This document shows, one piece after another, positions 29,215 through 40,200 of a DNA stretch of 64,000 nt. This DNA is from Microplitis mediator (taxonomy: Eukaryota; Arthropoda; Insecta; Hymenoptera; Braconidae): positions 12,629,697 through 12,693,696 of the forward strand of contig NC_079971.1 in NCBI RefSeq assembly GCF_029852145.1. Reading direction: 5' to 3'. Position numbers and translations under genes: made by a program. The notes beneath the pieces are model-generated. The model worked only from the letters and a program-made list of their open reading frames with translations, ran no database searches and was not told the DNA's origin. Positions within the stretch are counted from its first letter, which is position 1; the number at the start of each line of letters is the position of its first letter.

Positions 29215-30639
29215 TTAGTTGATTGAATTTGGATTTGAAATTTGAACTGCTGTTGGTCCTTGGATAACTTGTACTGGTTCTGTAGTTGTTTTCCGGAACT
29301 TTTCGGCTGCTGATGTTGGCTGGTAATATTTTAATTTATGTGTAATTGCATACACTACTACGACGACAGTAACTGCAAACAAGGCACACTGTGCGGCTGG
29401 ATAAGTAATGCTTGTACTCAGGCATCCGACAATAACGAATCCTAGGATGATGAACCCAAAATTTGGTAGGTCATCTGAATTGCATCCCAGCTTGTCCTCG
29501 TGCTTGACTTCGTTGCTCGTAGTATAAGTAGACCTCCCTACTGTTGTAGACAAACAGTGGGCGTCGATTATCTTGAAAATTATGCTTGTCTCAATGTGTA
29601 TAAATTTGACTTTTATACACATGAAACGTTTAGCTGCCCCAGCATCATCTGCAGGATTGAAAATTTCGTTGCCGAATACTTCCACGGTACTGTTCCGTTG
29701 TACTGCTACAGCACCCAATAGACGATTTTTCGTATCCTCCAAAGGCCACTCCGATGTTGTACATCTCACTAACCAGATTGGATCAGTTCTCAAAAGTTTT
29801 ATCCCTTTTCTAAATCGAGATATTATAATCTCAAAATCCCATAATTTAAAATTAAATGTTAAATTATCTTTCATTTTCTTAATAGCTAGAGATATCAAAA
29901 ATAAATCAATAGAATCTAGACGTTTGCGGTCCACAATAAAGCCATAGTTCTGATATATTTCATCAAAATAATCAATATTATTCTTAAAAAAATTATTTTT
30001 ATCCGGAGGTACTTTAATTTTATTCTTAAAGCTATACTTTTCAAAGTTTAATATAGTAAAACAAAATCGTAAGCCTTTCTTCGACGAAGTTAATAGATCA
30101 TATATGTATTTAAAAAACAATATGATAAAATACATATATTTTATAATGTTGGAGCATGCAAGCGTTACAAATCCATTTAAGTACTTATTGAAATTCTGAA
30201 GTTTCTGTACTTCCTTTTGTTGTGAACTGTTTACCTCTGAAACAATCCACAACTGCGAATCATATTTCGAGACCAACGATTTAATATCATTTTCTTTCAT
30301 ATGACCACCTGGTGAATAGAGCAGCTTATTATCAACTGGCAACAAATTTGCAGTTTTGACGCGTTTATTTTCTAATTTTCGCTCGATCTCAACTTCCTCA
30401 TTGAATTGGATCGGCGACGTATGATTTTCCGTTGTCACGAGAACTACATGCTCGTCGACACAATCATTGAACAATTCGGTACTCAATTCATTTTGAGTAA
30501 ACCGATTACAATGAGCTCCTGAGATACTAGGTCTAGGTAGCTCCTTAAATGACGCGTGCTGCTCTATTTCCAGTGTACTATTTTTAATGTTCTGTACTCC
30601 AATGGTACTAATTGAACAAATTTTTATCATTGGTTCCAA
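29215..30639 (-). CDS. Retroelement ORF2, membrane protein of unknown family
   Basis: An intact 474-residue frame from its first Met. The same frame is open upstream to 30843, so it overlaps the end of gag by about 37 nt in the -1 register, as a gag-pol junction would. It lacks all pol motifs I looked for (D-T/S-G, YxDD, integrase HHCC or DDE spacing). It has a hydrophobic stretch at about residues 155-182 and a strong one or two at about 393-434. The latter is followed by a basic 'HKLKYY' and a polar tail. Candidate N-glycosylation sites are N-S-S near 137, N-S-T near 316 and several others. The position before the 3' LTR and the C-terminal membrane anchor suggest an envelope-like C-terminal part, possibly fused to the remnant of a Pol N-terminus by deletion. 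I do not recognise the family. Confidence 0.6.
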   Translation of the reverse strand: MEPMIKICSISTIGVQNIKNSTLEIEQHASFKELPRPSISGAHCNRFTQNELSTELFNDCVDEHVVLVTTENHTSPIQFNEEVEIERKLENKRVKTANLLPVDNKLLYSPGGHMKENDIKSLVSKYDSQLWIVSEVNSSQQKEVQKLQNFNKYLNGFVTLACSNIIKYMYFIILFFKYIYDLLTSSKKGLRFCFTILNFEKYSFKNKIKVPPDKNNFFKNNIDYFDEIYQNYGFIVDRKRLDSIDLFLISLAIKKMKDNLTFNFKLWDFEIIISRFRKGIKLLRTDPIWLVRCTTSEWPLEDTKNRLLGAVAVQRNSTVEVFGNEIFNPADDAGAAKRFMCIKVKFIHIETSIIFKIIDAHCLSTTVGRSTYTTSNEVKHEDKLGCNSDDLPNFGFIILGFVIVGCLSTSITYPAAQCALFAVTVVVVVYAITHKLKYYQPTSAAEKFRKTTTEPVQVIQGPTAVQISNPNSIN

Positions 30640-30806
30640 TTTTTTATTGAAATTGAATTTAAATGGTTCGCTTCCATGCTCAACATTGTTTACATTTAAG
30701 ACTGTCCTTCTGCGCGCAGTCTTAATTATTCTTTTAAAATTGACGGGATTACTCGTTTGATGTAAGAACTCCCGTCGGCCCCCGTCAAAATTTCCTACGG
30801 GAGTCT

Positions 30807-32555
30807 CTAATTTTCCGGTAACGAAATAAATTTTCGTACCGGTTTATCAAATGCAAAATTATTTATCCCAGACGATCTGGGACTTATGAAACGTTCGTTA
30901 ATAAGATCCGGATATTTATTACAACTGTCTGCCAGGCTTTGAACTTGTTTCGGACTCCCATGAGACCCGTCGTCGTTCTTCCCCGGGAGTTCAAAGTTTC
31001 CCGACGGCCCATAACGCGTTTGTACAAGCGTTGCAAATTTAAAACAGTTCGCCAAACTGTGATTTACTTTACCGCAGCACGGGCACTCCTCCCGATTTTT
31101 CTCGGGTTTTCTATCGTTACCGCGAGGTTGGTTTTTATTACCATCATTCTGGTTTCTCCGGTCAACGTTATTGTATTTATTATTGTTATTAAATTTATTA
31201 TTATCTACCTTCTTTTGCAAGCAATTCCTTTCGAAATGACCGCGTTTATTACAAAAATTACAGCGTAGCTCTTTATTTCTATCCGCCTGGCGCTCTTGCC
31301 TAGGTAGCTTAGACCTATCAGGTTGATTACTCTGTATATAAGCTACAGAAAAATCGTCCAGTATTTGAAAGCGCTTTGCGTTGTCTTCGTGATTTTTAAA
31401 CGCGGCTATCGACGACGCGTATGTTTGCTCCAACGTATCGTGTGGTTTCAACAAACATTGGACCTGCAGTAGAGGTGGAATACCATTGAGGAATGCCGAA
31501 ATCGCGTCTTTCTCAATTTTTAGATTTTCCGCTTCAAGAAGCGTACCCCTTTCGGTTGTTTCCGCGTGAAGGATATCGCGATAAATCGTACGAGCTCGGT
31601 TTACATAAGAAACCATGTTTTCTTTGGGTCGCATGATGATATTTTCTAGCTCGGCCTTGCATTGATTCGCAGAGCGGTGACGGTCAAAGACAGTGCGAAG
31701 AAGATTTTCGAACTCCTTCATATTACTGTATTCCATATTTTCTACGGCGATTCGAGCGTCGCCTTTAAATTTTTGCCGAACAAGTGTCAAAAACATAAAT
31801 TCGGCGCTCGGCGCCAACATGGAACAGGCTCGATTACATGAACTTATAAAATCCGAAACCGCGGCGCTAGTACCGTCAAAGGTAGGCACGTAGGTCAACG
31901 CGTCCTTGATTGTGATGTTCGCGTTACAGGTGAGCTCATTCGACCTGCTGCTTCTTAATTGCGACATTTCGTCCTTGAGTTCTTGAATAACGCTGGGCAT
32001 TTTAGTCACGGTCGACGCTTTCATTTGCTTGAGCTCCGAAGCCCAAGTTTGCAATAATTTCGAGTCGTTTCGCAACTCTTTTTCGTGACCAGCTACCGCG
32101 TTTTCTCGCTCAAGCAGATCACGTTCTCGTTGATCCAGTTTTTCCTGGATCTCTGTTAACTCACGCTCCCGATTGGCTAATGTAACCTCGCGTTTGTTCA
32201 ATCGCTCCGTTTGCATAATTTTAGCCTGCTCCAGAAGCTGACTCGATTCTGCTTCGCGCTCTTTTAATTCTTTTAACCGACGTTCAAACTCGGCCTTAAG
32301 CTCGTTGGGTTCACCTCGGTTTATTAATTCGCGTGACTTTAACTCCAGTTCGCGTTCTCCCAAGGAAATTTCTAATCTCCGTAATTCTGCCTCAAGGTCA
32401 CGCAATTTTGATTCTTTTTCAATATTTGTCTGGTCCCGCTCCGAAAGGTCGCTTAATCGGTCGTTCCCGCTTAAGAAGCCGTTCCCGGGCCTCGAGATCT
32501 GCTTCCCGATCATCGTGCTTTTTACACTGTTCATCAAGTTTTTCCGACAGTTCAA
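30807..32555 (-). CDS. Gag polyprotein of LTR element (main frame)
   Basis: A 582-residue frame for the structural protein that would package the element RNA. Residues about 42-200 are charged heptad-like coiled coil, rich in E, R, L and K. Residues about 215-400 resemble a Ty3/Gypsy capsid (TYVPTFDG start, then helices with VSYVNRARTIYRDIL). Two zinc knuckles follow: C432-x2-C435-x4-H440-x4-C445 and C491-x2-C494-x4-H499-x4-C504. They are separated by an Asn/Lys/Arg-rich linker. The coiled-coil N-terminal extension is unusually long. The first Met of this frame is probably not the true start. A better start (MDKQREP) lies at 32595 in another frame, so this copy is broken near the N-terminus. 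Confidence 0.85.
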   Translation of the reverse strand: MNCRKNLMNSVKSTMIGKQISRPGNGFLSGNDRLSDLSERDQTNIEKESKLRDLEAELRRLEISLGERELELKSRELINRGEPNELKAEFERRLKELKEREAESSQLLEQAKIMQTERLNKREVTLANRERELTEIQEKLDQRERDLLERENAVAGHEKELRNDSKLLQTWASELKQMKASTVTKMPSVIQELKDEMSQLRSSRSNELTCNANITIKDALTYVPTFDGTSAAVSDFISSCNRACSMLAPSAEFMFLTLVRQKFKGDARIAVENMEYSNMKEFENLLRTVFDRHRSANQCKAELENIIMRPKENMVSYVNRARTIYRDILHAETTERGTLLEAENLKIEKDAISAFLNGIPPLLQVQCLLKPHDTLEQTYASSIAAFKNHEDNAKRFQILDDFSVAYIQSNQPDRSKLPRQERQADRNKELRCNFCNKRGHFERNCLQKKVDNNKFNNNNKYNNVDRRNQNDGNKNQPRGNDRKPEKNREECPCCGKVNHSLANCFKFATLVQTRYGPSGNFELPGKNDDGSHGSPKQVQSLADSCNKYPDLINERFISPRSSGINNFAFDKPVRKFISLPEN

Positions 32556-32595
32556 GGAGTTCCTCCTCTGTCATAGGTTCTCTTTGTTTATCCAT
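32419..32595 (-). pseudogene. Gag N-terminal fragment in shifted frame
   Basis: The frame starting MDKQREPMTEEELLELSEKL at 32595 has the acidic and coiled-coil style of the gag body (DDREADLEARERLLKRE). It reaches a stop at 32419. Charge pattern and composition pass from this frame into the 582-residue frame at about 32460-32480. A single small indel there would explain the break. The two frames overlap across 32419-32555. Programmed frameshifting so near the N-terminus would be unusual, so a disabling mutation or an assembly error is more likely. Confidence 0.55.
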
Positions 32596-33552
32596 TTTGA
32601 ATATAATTATTTGTTTAAGCCTTCTCAACTATTTCAGTATTTATTAATGTAATTCATAAAATAATCAAAAGTTATCAAAGCAATTGTATACATATAATTG
32701 AACAGTTATTAATAATTTTGATTAAATTGGTTGAGACCTAATGCTCCAATGAATGAGCGTTTCGGTAAGAATTAAAAATTCATTTTATTTAATTCGTAAT
32801 ATAAATATAAATGTTTTAAAAACTAATTTACTGCTTGAAATAGAAAATCATTGAGTTCACAAAAATTTTAAATTAGAACTAATTGCTTTGATAAATTCCG
32901 ATTATTATTTTTTTGTACAATTGAGAATGCCAAAGCAAATCATTTTCAAACTAGATCGCATTAGTGAATAATCGACAGTCATAATATAAAAACCATAATG
33001 AATAATAAAACTACGGTAGATCAAATAAGACGCAATTCTCATTTGAAATCTTATACAGTTATTATTCTATTATTTACACTAACACCGTCCATTAATTCAG
33101 CAATGTCGAACCTCGGATAGATCTTAGAATACATTTGTTGAGTTAAATTTTGACAACTCGGTAACGTTTTATAACAGTTTTTGTACTGTAAAACATTAAA
33201 AATTATGAATATATTCACGGGCATTTCCCGACGGCAATAAATTATACTCATTACTGATATCATAATCCGACGGAAAATAAAACCACTTTCTTAACACACC
33301 GATACGTCATTTATTTATCGATTTAAATGAAAAAAAATAAACTTCCACGGGAAATCATTTAATATTTCAACAATCGTTCCCATTTATACGAAATGATCGC
33401 GAGTATTTATAATAATAATTATTTTGATGAGAAAACATTAAACACGTTTTAATACGAAAGAAAAACACTCGCGGTCACTTTCTATTAAAATTTCCGTAGC
33501 AACACTTTGTTTAAATTAAGGTAAAATAACAAAATAAAAGAAACTCAACAGC
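32596..33552 (-). other. Untranslated leader of the LTR element
   Basis: About 960 bp of AT-rich sequence between the primer binding site and the gag start. I see no long frame. The short frame at 33051-33263 has no recognisable content. Such a leader would carry packaging and dimerisation signals, but none can be identified by eye. Confidence 0.55.
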
Positions 33553-33570
33553 ATCCTGGTCACAGCACCA
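33553..33570 (-). promoter_or_regulatory. Primer binding site
   Basis: One base inside the upstream LTR the minus strand reads TGGTGCTGTGACCAGGAT. It starts with TGG, the complement of a tRNA CCA end. The matching tRNA would end in GGTCACAGCACCA. I cannot name the tRNA from memory with confidence. Confidence 0.75.
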
Positions 33571-33571
33571 A

Positions 33572-34712
33572 TGTTACATTCTGGCTTATCTATTAATCCG
33601 ACAGAATATTTTTAATTTAACCAGGTTGACGTCGTTAGGGTGTCAATAGACCCCAGGTGCGTCAGCCGTTGACCTTCTTTTATTTTATGCAAAAAGTTAG
33701 TGACTTACCATGAAGACGATTGTGGGCCCTATAGCTCGCCCCTAGTAATTCCTTTGATGTCTCCTTTGAACGCAAACAAGACGAGCCCCGAAGACTCGGT
33801 TCCCTCGTAGAGGAAAGCAATTTTAATTCGTCGATCAAACCACCAGAGCTCGAAGGCTCAACAACACAAGAGCTTGAAAGCTCAACAACACACGAGCTCG
33901 ACGGCTCAACAACACACGAGCTCAAAAGCTCAACAACACAAGAGCTGGAAAGCTCAACAAGAACTTCCTCCGACCCAACTCTCGGATGACCTTCGGTGAG
34001 GTCCGCGATGACACCTCGAATCTCGCGACCGAGCTGTACCGCACATCCTGACCTCCTGCGTCATCGGCCTCGAAGCACGAATTTCGGATTCGGAAAGGAA
34101 ACGTTCAGGCTGCCGGGATCGGCGCCCGGAACAGGTGAGAGTATTGGGCTGCCAGTAGCGGGGCCCAATACAAGGTATGTGATTTTTGGGCTGCCCGTAG
34201 CGGCGCCCAAAGTTTAAATAAGGAGTGCGTATTTAAATAAAATACGGATATATATTTTGCTTCAAGTCCGAGTGACAGGATCAAGCCAGCAGGTTTGTGG
34301 AGAGTTCTTGGCTCTACTAGATCTTGTGATCGACTGCCTCTAAACGACTGACTTTAATCGACTGACTTGATTCTGTCACTCCTTGGTATTATACATTTTC
34401 AAAATGTTAACGTTGCATCTCAGGTTTTCTATGAGAGAATCGTCGTGGCCCGAGTCTCATGCATCGTCATCTGTTTAGACTATCCGCGAGCCACGGCGAC
34501 TCTCTTATCGCAAAAGATTTCCGTTACATTGTTGGCGGTGAATAAAAATAATATCGCCAACAAAGTAACGATTTATTAATTTATTAATTAATTATGATTA
34601 TAAGAAGTGTCGAACCGTTTATTCGCCCACTGCGGCGAATAAATGATTCGAGACTTCGAAAAAAAATTTCTAAAAATTTTTATTTAAATTTAATTGAAGC
34701 CAGAACGTAACA
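33572..34712 (-). repeat. Upstream (5') LTR
   Basis: This copy would drive transcription of the element. It is 1141 bp, collinear with the other LTR at a constant offset of 6205. It differs at 10 positions (0.9 percent), mostly transitions. It carries the same tandem and hairpin boxes at 33847-33959 and about 34107-34211. A primer binding site follows it on the minus strand. Confidence 0.95.
34248..34255 (-). promoter_or_regulatory. Candidate TATA box of the upstream LTR
   Basis: An ATATATAT run within GCAAAATATATATCCG on the minus strand is the best TATA-like element in the LTR. It lies upstream, in transcription direction, of the GC-rich hairpins and the 24-bp tandem. Another TATA-like stretch, TTATTTAAA, lies about 40 bp further downstream. 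The start site cannot be fixed from sequence alone. Confidence 0.35.
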
Positions 34713-34716
34713 TAAT
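34713..34716. repeat. Target site duplication TAAT (right)
   Basis: The direct repeat of 27363-27366, immediately outside the upstream LTR terminus GTAACA. It is followed by AAAGGTCATTATGACC, which is identical to the sequence after the empty site at 12257. Confidence 0.92.
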
Positions 34717-35201
34717 AAAGGTCATTATGACCATTGCTATGATAGTCACCATGATCATGGTCATGATGGTCACTATGATCATGGTCATGATAGTCAGCAT
34801 GATCACGGTCACGATAATTATGATCCTGATGGTCACCGTGATCATGGTTACGGTGGTCACTAAGACCATGGTCATGATAGTCGTGAGGGTCACCATGATC
34901 GTGGTCATGATGGTCACTAACATCATGGTCATAATGTTCATGATGATTACCATGATCATAGTCATGATAGTCACCATAATCGAAGTCATGATGGTCTCGA
35001 TAGTCACTAGGATCATGCTCATAATGGTCATTATTATCTTGGTCATGATGGTCATGCTGGTCACTATGATCTTGGTTATGATGATCACCATGATCATAGT
35101 TATGTCAGTCACCATAATCATTGTCATAATGAACACCATGATCGTGGTCAAGATGGTCAGCATGATCATGGTCATGATGGTCAGCATGATCATGGTCATG
35201 A

Positions 35202-37291
35202 TTGTCAACATTCCATGGATATGATAGTCACCATAATCATGGTTATAAAGGTCATGATGTTCACCTAGACCATGGTTGTGATGGTCACTATGATCATGGT
35301 CATGATGTTCACCATGATCTCAGTCATGATGGTCACCATGATCATGGTCATGATGATAACTATGATCATGGTCATGATGATCACTATGATTATGGTCATG
35401 ATGGTCTTGATCGTCACTATGATTGTGGTCATGATGGTCATGGTCGTCACCACGATATTGATTATGATGATCACTATTGTCATGATTATGATAGTCACCA
35501 TGATCATGGTCATAATAATTAGTATGATCATGGTTATGATGGTCGGATGGTCACCTAGACCATGGTTATAATGGTCACTATGATCATGGTCATGATAGCC
35601 ACCATGATCTAAGTAATGATGATCACCATGATCATGGTTATGATAGTCACTTTGATCAAGGTTATTATGTTCAACACGATCATGATTATGATGGTCAGCA
35701 AGATTATGGTCACCAAGACCATGTTTATGATAGTCGTAATGGTCACCATGTTCATGGTTGCGATGGTCACTACAATTATGGTCATGATGATCATAATGAT
35801 CATGGTCATCATGGCCACCATGAACATCGTCATAATGGTCATGATGGACATGATGTTCAGAATAATCATGGACATCATGGTCACCATGATCAACGTCATA
35901 ATGATCATGATGGTCACCACAATCATGGTTATGATGGACATCATGGTCACTATGATCATGTTCATGATAGTTATTTTTATCATGGTCATGATAGCCACTA
36001 TGATCATGATCATGATGGTCAGCATGATCATGATTATGATGGTCATCGTGATTTAAGTCATGATGGTTAGCTAGTTCATGGTCATTATAAACAACTCGAT
36101 CATGGTCATAATGAACAACACGATCATGATCATGATCGTCAGCATGATCATAGTCACCATAATCATAATCCTTTTGGTCACCGCTATCATGGTTATGATA
36201 GCGACAAGACCATGGTCATGATGGTCTTTATAGTCACTATGATCATGGTCATCATGGTCACCACAATCATAGTCATGATGGTCATGATAATCATAATGAT
36301 CATGGTCATCGTGGTCACCATGATCACGGTCATAATGATCATGATGGATATGATGGTCACCATGATCATGGTCATGATGGTCACTACGATCATGATTATG
36401 ATGGTCATTATGGTCACTATGATCATGCTCATGATAGTCATTATTATCATGGTCATGATGGTCACTATGATCATGGTCATGATAGTTACCACAATCATGG
36501 TTATGATGGTCATCATAGTCACTATGCTCATGCTCATGATAGTCATTATTATCATGGTCATGATGGTCACCATAGTCATGCTCATAATGATCACCATGAT
36601 CATATTCATGATCGTCGTGATGGTGACCATGATCATGGTCATGATGGTCAGCATGATCGTGGTTATTATGGTCTCCATGATCCTAGTCATGATGGTCACT
36701 ATGACCATGGTCATGATGGTCACCATGACTACGGTCATGATGATGACCATGGTCATGGTCATGATAGTCACCATGCTCAGGGTCTTGATGGTCTCTATGA
36801 CCATGGTCATGATGGTCACCATGATCGAGTCATGATGGTCACCATGATCATAGTCATTATGGTCACTATGACAATAGTCATGATGGTCACCGTGATCATA
36901 GTCATTATGGTCACTATGACAATAGTCATGATGGTCAACATGATTATGGTCGTGATGGTCACCATGATCATGGTCATGATGATCACTTTGATCATAGTCG
37001 TGATGGACACCAAAATCATGGTTATGATGGACACCGTGATCATAGTCATGATAATCACTATGATCATAGTCATGATGATCACTATGATCATAGTCATGAT
37101 GATCACTATGATCATATTCGTGATGGACACCAGGATCATGGTCGTGATGGTCACCATGATCTTGGTTATGATGATCACCATGATCATAGTTATGTCAGTC
37201 ACCATAATCATTGTCATAATGAACACCATGATCGTGGTCAAGATGGTCAGCATGATCATGGTCATGATGGTCAGCATGATCATGGTCATGA
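35202..37291 (+). repeat. Higher-order block D, shortened copy
   Basis: Starts with the CATTCCATGGATATG landmark and follows 12743-14300 to about 36822. It then continues into a truncated E sub-block (36832 to about 37160). At about 37160 it jumps back to sequence matching 35060-35201, leading into the next landmark at 37292. The result is a 2090-bp unit instead of 6864 bp, so most of E and all of the C-type sequence are missing. Confidence 0.85.
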
Positions 37292-40200
37292 TTGTCAACA
37301 TTCCATGGATATGATAGTCACCATAATCATGGTTATAAAGGTCATGATGTTCACCTAGACCATGGTTGTGATGGTCACTATGATCATGGTCATGATGTTC
37401 ACCATGATCTCAGTCATGATGGTCACCATGATCATGGTCATGATGATAACTATGATCATGGTCATGATGATCACTATGATTATGGTCATGATGGTCTTGA
37501 TCGTCACTATGATTGTGGTCATGATGGTCATGGTCGTCACCACGATATTGATTATGATGATCACTATTGTCATGATTATGATAGTCACCATGATCATGGT
37601 CATAATAATTAGTATGATCATGGTTATGATGGTCGGATGGTCACCTAGACCATGGTTATAATGGTCACTATGATCATGGTCATGATAGCCACCATGATCT
37701 AAGTAATGATGATCACCATGATCATGGTTATGATAGTCACTTTGATCAAGGTTATTATGTTCAACACGATCATGATTATGATGGTCAGCAAGATTATGGT
37801 CACCAAGACCATGTTTATGATAGTCGTAATGGTCACCATGTTCATGGTTGCGATGGTCACTACAATTATGGTCATGATGATCATAATGATCATGGTCATC
37901 ATGGCCACCATGAACATCGTCATAATGGTCATGATGGACATGATGTTCAGAATAATCATGGACATCATGGTCACCATGATCAACGTCATAATAATCATGA
38001 TGGTCACCACAATCATGGTTATGATGGACATCATGGTCACTATGATCATGTTCATGATAGTTATTTTTATCATGGTCATGATAGCCACTATGATCATGAT
38101 CATGATGGTCAGCATGATCATGATTATGATGGTCATCGTGATTTAAGTCATGATGGTTAGCTAGTTCATGGTCATTATAAACAACTCGATCATGGTCATA
38201 ATGAACAACACGATCATGATCATGATCGTCAGCATGATCATAGTCACCATAATCATAATCCTTTTGGTCACCGCTATCATGGTTATGATAGCGACAAGAC
38301 CATGGTCATGATGGTCTTTATAGTCACTATGATCATGGTCATCATGGTCACCACAATCATAGTCATGATGGTCATGATAATCATAATGATCATGGTCATC
38401 GTGGTCACCATGATCACGGTCATAATGATCATGATGGATATGATGGTCACCATGATCATGGTCATGATGGTCACTACGATAATGATTATGATGGTCATTA
38501 TGGTCACTATGATCATGCTCATGATAGTCATTATTATCATGGTCATGATGGTCACTATGATCATGGTCATGATAGTTACCACAATCATGGTTATGATGGT
38601 CATCATAGTCACTATGCTCATGCTCATGATAGTCATTATTATCATGGTCATGATGGTCACCATAGTCATGCTCATAATGATCACCATGATCATATTCATG
38701 ATCGTCGTGATGGTGACCATGATCATGGTCATGATGGTCAGCATGATCGTGGTTATTATGGTCTCCATGATCCTAGTCATGATGGTCACTATGACCATGG
38801 TCATGATGGTCACCATGATCGAGTCATGATGGTCACCATGATCATAGTCATTATGGTCACTATGACAATAGTCATGATGGTCACCGTGATCATAGTCATT
38901 ATGGTCACTATGACAATAGTCATGATGGTCAACATGATTATGGTCGTGATGGTCACCATGATCATGGTCATGATGATCACTTTGATCATAGTCGTGATGG
39001 ACACCAAAATCATGGTTATGATGGACACCGTGATCATAGTCATGATAATCACTATGATCATAGTCATGATGATCACTATGATCATAGTCATGATGATCAC
39101 TATGATCATATTCGTGATGGACACCAGGATCATGGTCGTGATGGTCACCATGATCATGGTCATAGTGGTCATGATGGTCACCATGATCCTAGTCATGATG
39201 ATCACTATGATCATAGTCGTGATGGACACCAGGATCATAGTCATGATGGACACCGTGATCATAGTCATAGCGTTCATGATGGTCACTATGATCCTAGTCA
39301 TTATGGTCACTATGACCATGGTCACAATGGTCACCATGACTAAGGTCATTATGGTCACAATGATCATGGTCATGATGGTCACCATGATCGTGGTCATGAT
39401 TTTCACCATGATCATAGTCATGATGGTCACCATGATCACGGTCATAATGATCATGATGGTCATGATGGTCACCATGATCATGGTCATGACGGTCACCTCG
39501 ATCATGATTATGATGGTCATTATGGTCACTATAATCATGCTCATGATAGTCATTATTATCATGGTCATGATGGTCACTATGATCATGGTCATGATAGTTA
39601 CCACAATCATGGTTATGATGGTCATCATGGTCACTATGCTCATGCTCATGATAGTCATTATTATCATGGTCATGATGGTCACCATGGTCATGCTCATAAT
39701 GATCACCATGATCATATTCATGATCGTCATGATGGTGACCATGATCATGGTCATGATGGTCAGCATGATCGTGGTTATTATGGTCTCCATGATCCTAGTC
39801 ATGATGGTCACTATGACCATGGTCATGATGGTCACCATGACTACTTTCATGATGATGACCATGACTACGGTCATAATGATGACCATGATGATGGTCATGA
39901 TAGTCACCATGCTCAGAGTCATGATGGTCACTATGACAATAGTCATGATGGTCACTATGATCATGGTCGTGATGGTCACCATGATCATGGTCATAGTAGT
40001 CATGATGGTCACCATGATCATGATCATGATGATCACTTTGATCATAGTCGTGATGGACACCAGGATCATGGTCATGATGGACACCGTGATCATAGTCATG
40101 ATGATTACTATGATCATAGTCGTGATGGACACCAGGATCATGGTCATGATGGACACCGTGATCATAGTGTTCATGATGGTCACTATGATCCTAGTCATTA

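Larger units (their letters stand above)
27367..34712 (-). mobile_element. Ty3/Gypsy-like LTR retrotransposon lacking pol
   Basis: A complete 7346-bp element inserted in the satellite and read on the minus strand. It has two 1141-bp LTRs (27367-28507 and 33572-34712) with 10 substitutions and no indels between them. The termini are TGTTAC...GTAACA. A candidate primer binding site lies one base inside the upstream LTR, and a purine tract abuts the downstream LTR. The 5064-bp interior holds a gag-type gene and a second long ORF in the -1 frame. I could not find an aspartic protease triad, a YxDD-type reverse transcriptase, RNase H or integrase motifs anywhere in the interior. Assignment to Ty3/Gypsy rests on the gag layout, 4-bp duplication and frame arrangement. 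The missing pol prevents a firm clade call. Confidence 0.93.

Noticed and set aside
29215..30639. Naming ORF2 as an envelope gene
   Set aside because: The position and C-terminal membrane segment fit, but I see no clear signal peptide, cleavage site or fusion motif. I left it as unknown.
30807..30843. Canonical slippery heptamer for -1 frameshifting at the gag end
   Set aside because: The overlap contains A/T-rich words such as GAAAATTT, but none fits the X XXY YYZ pattern in the gag frame.
30939..32652. Plus-strand frames opposite gag (30939-31268, 31693-31893, 32305-32652)
   Set aside because: They are antisense shadows of the gag frame with low-complexity translations.
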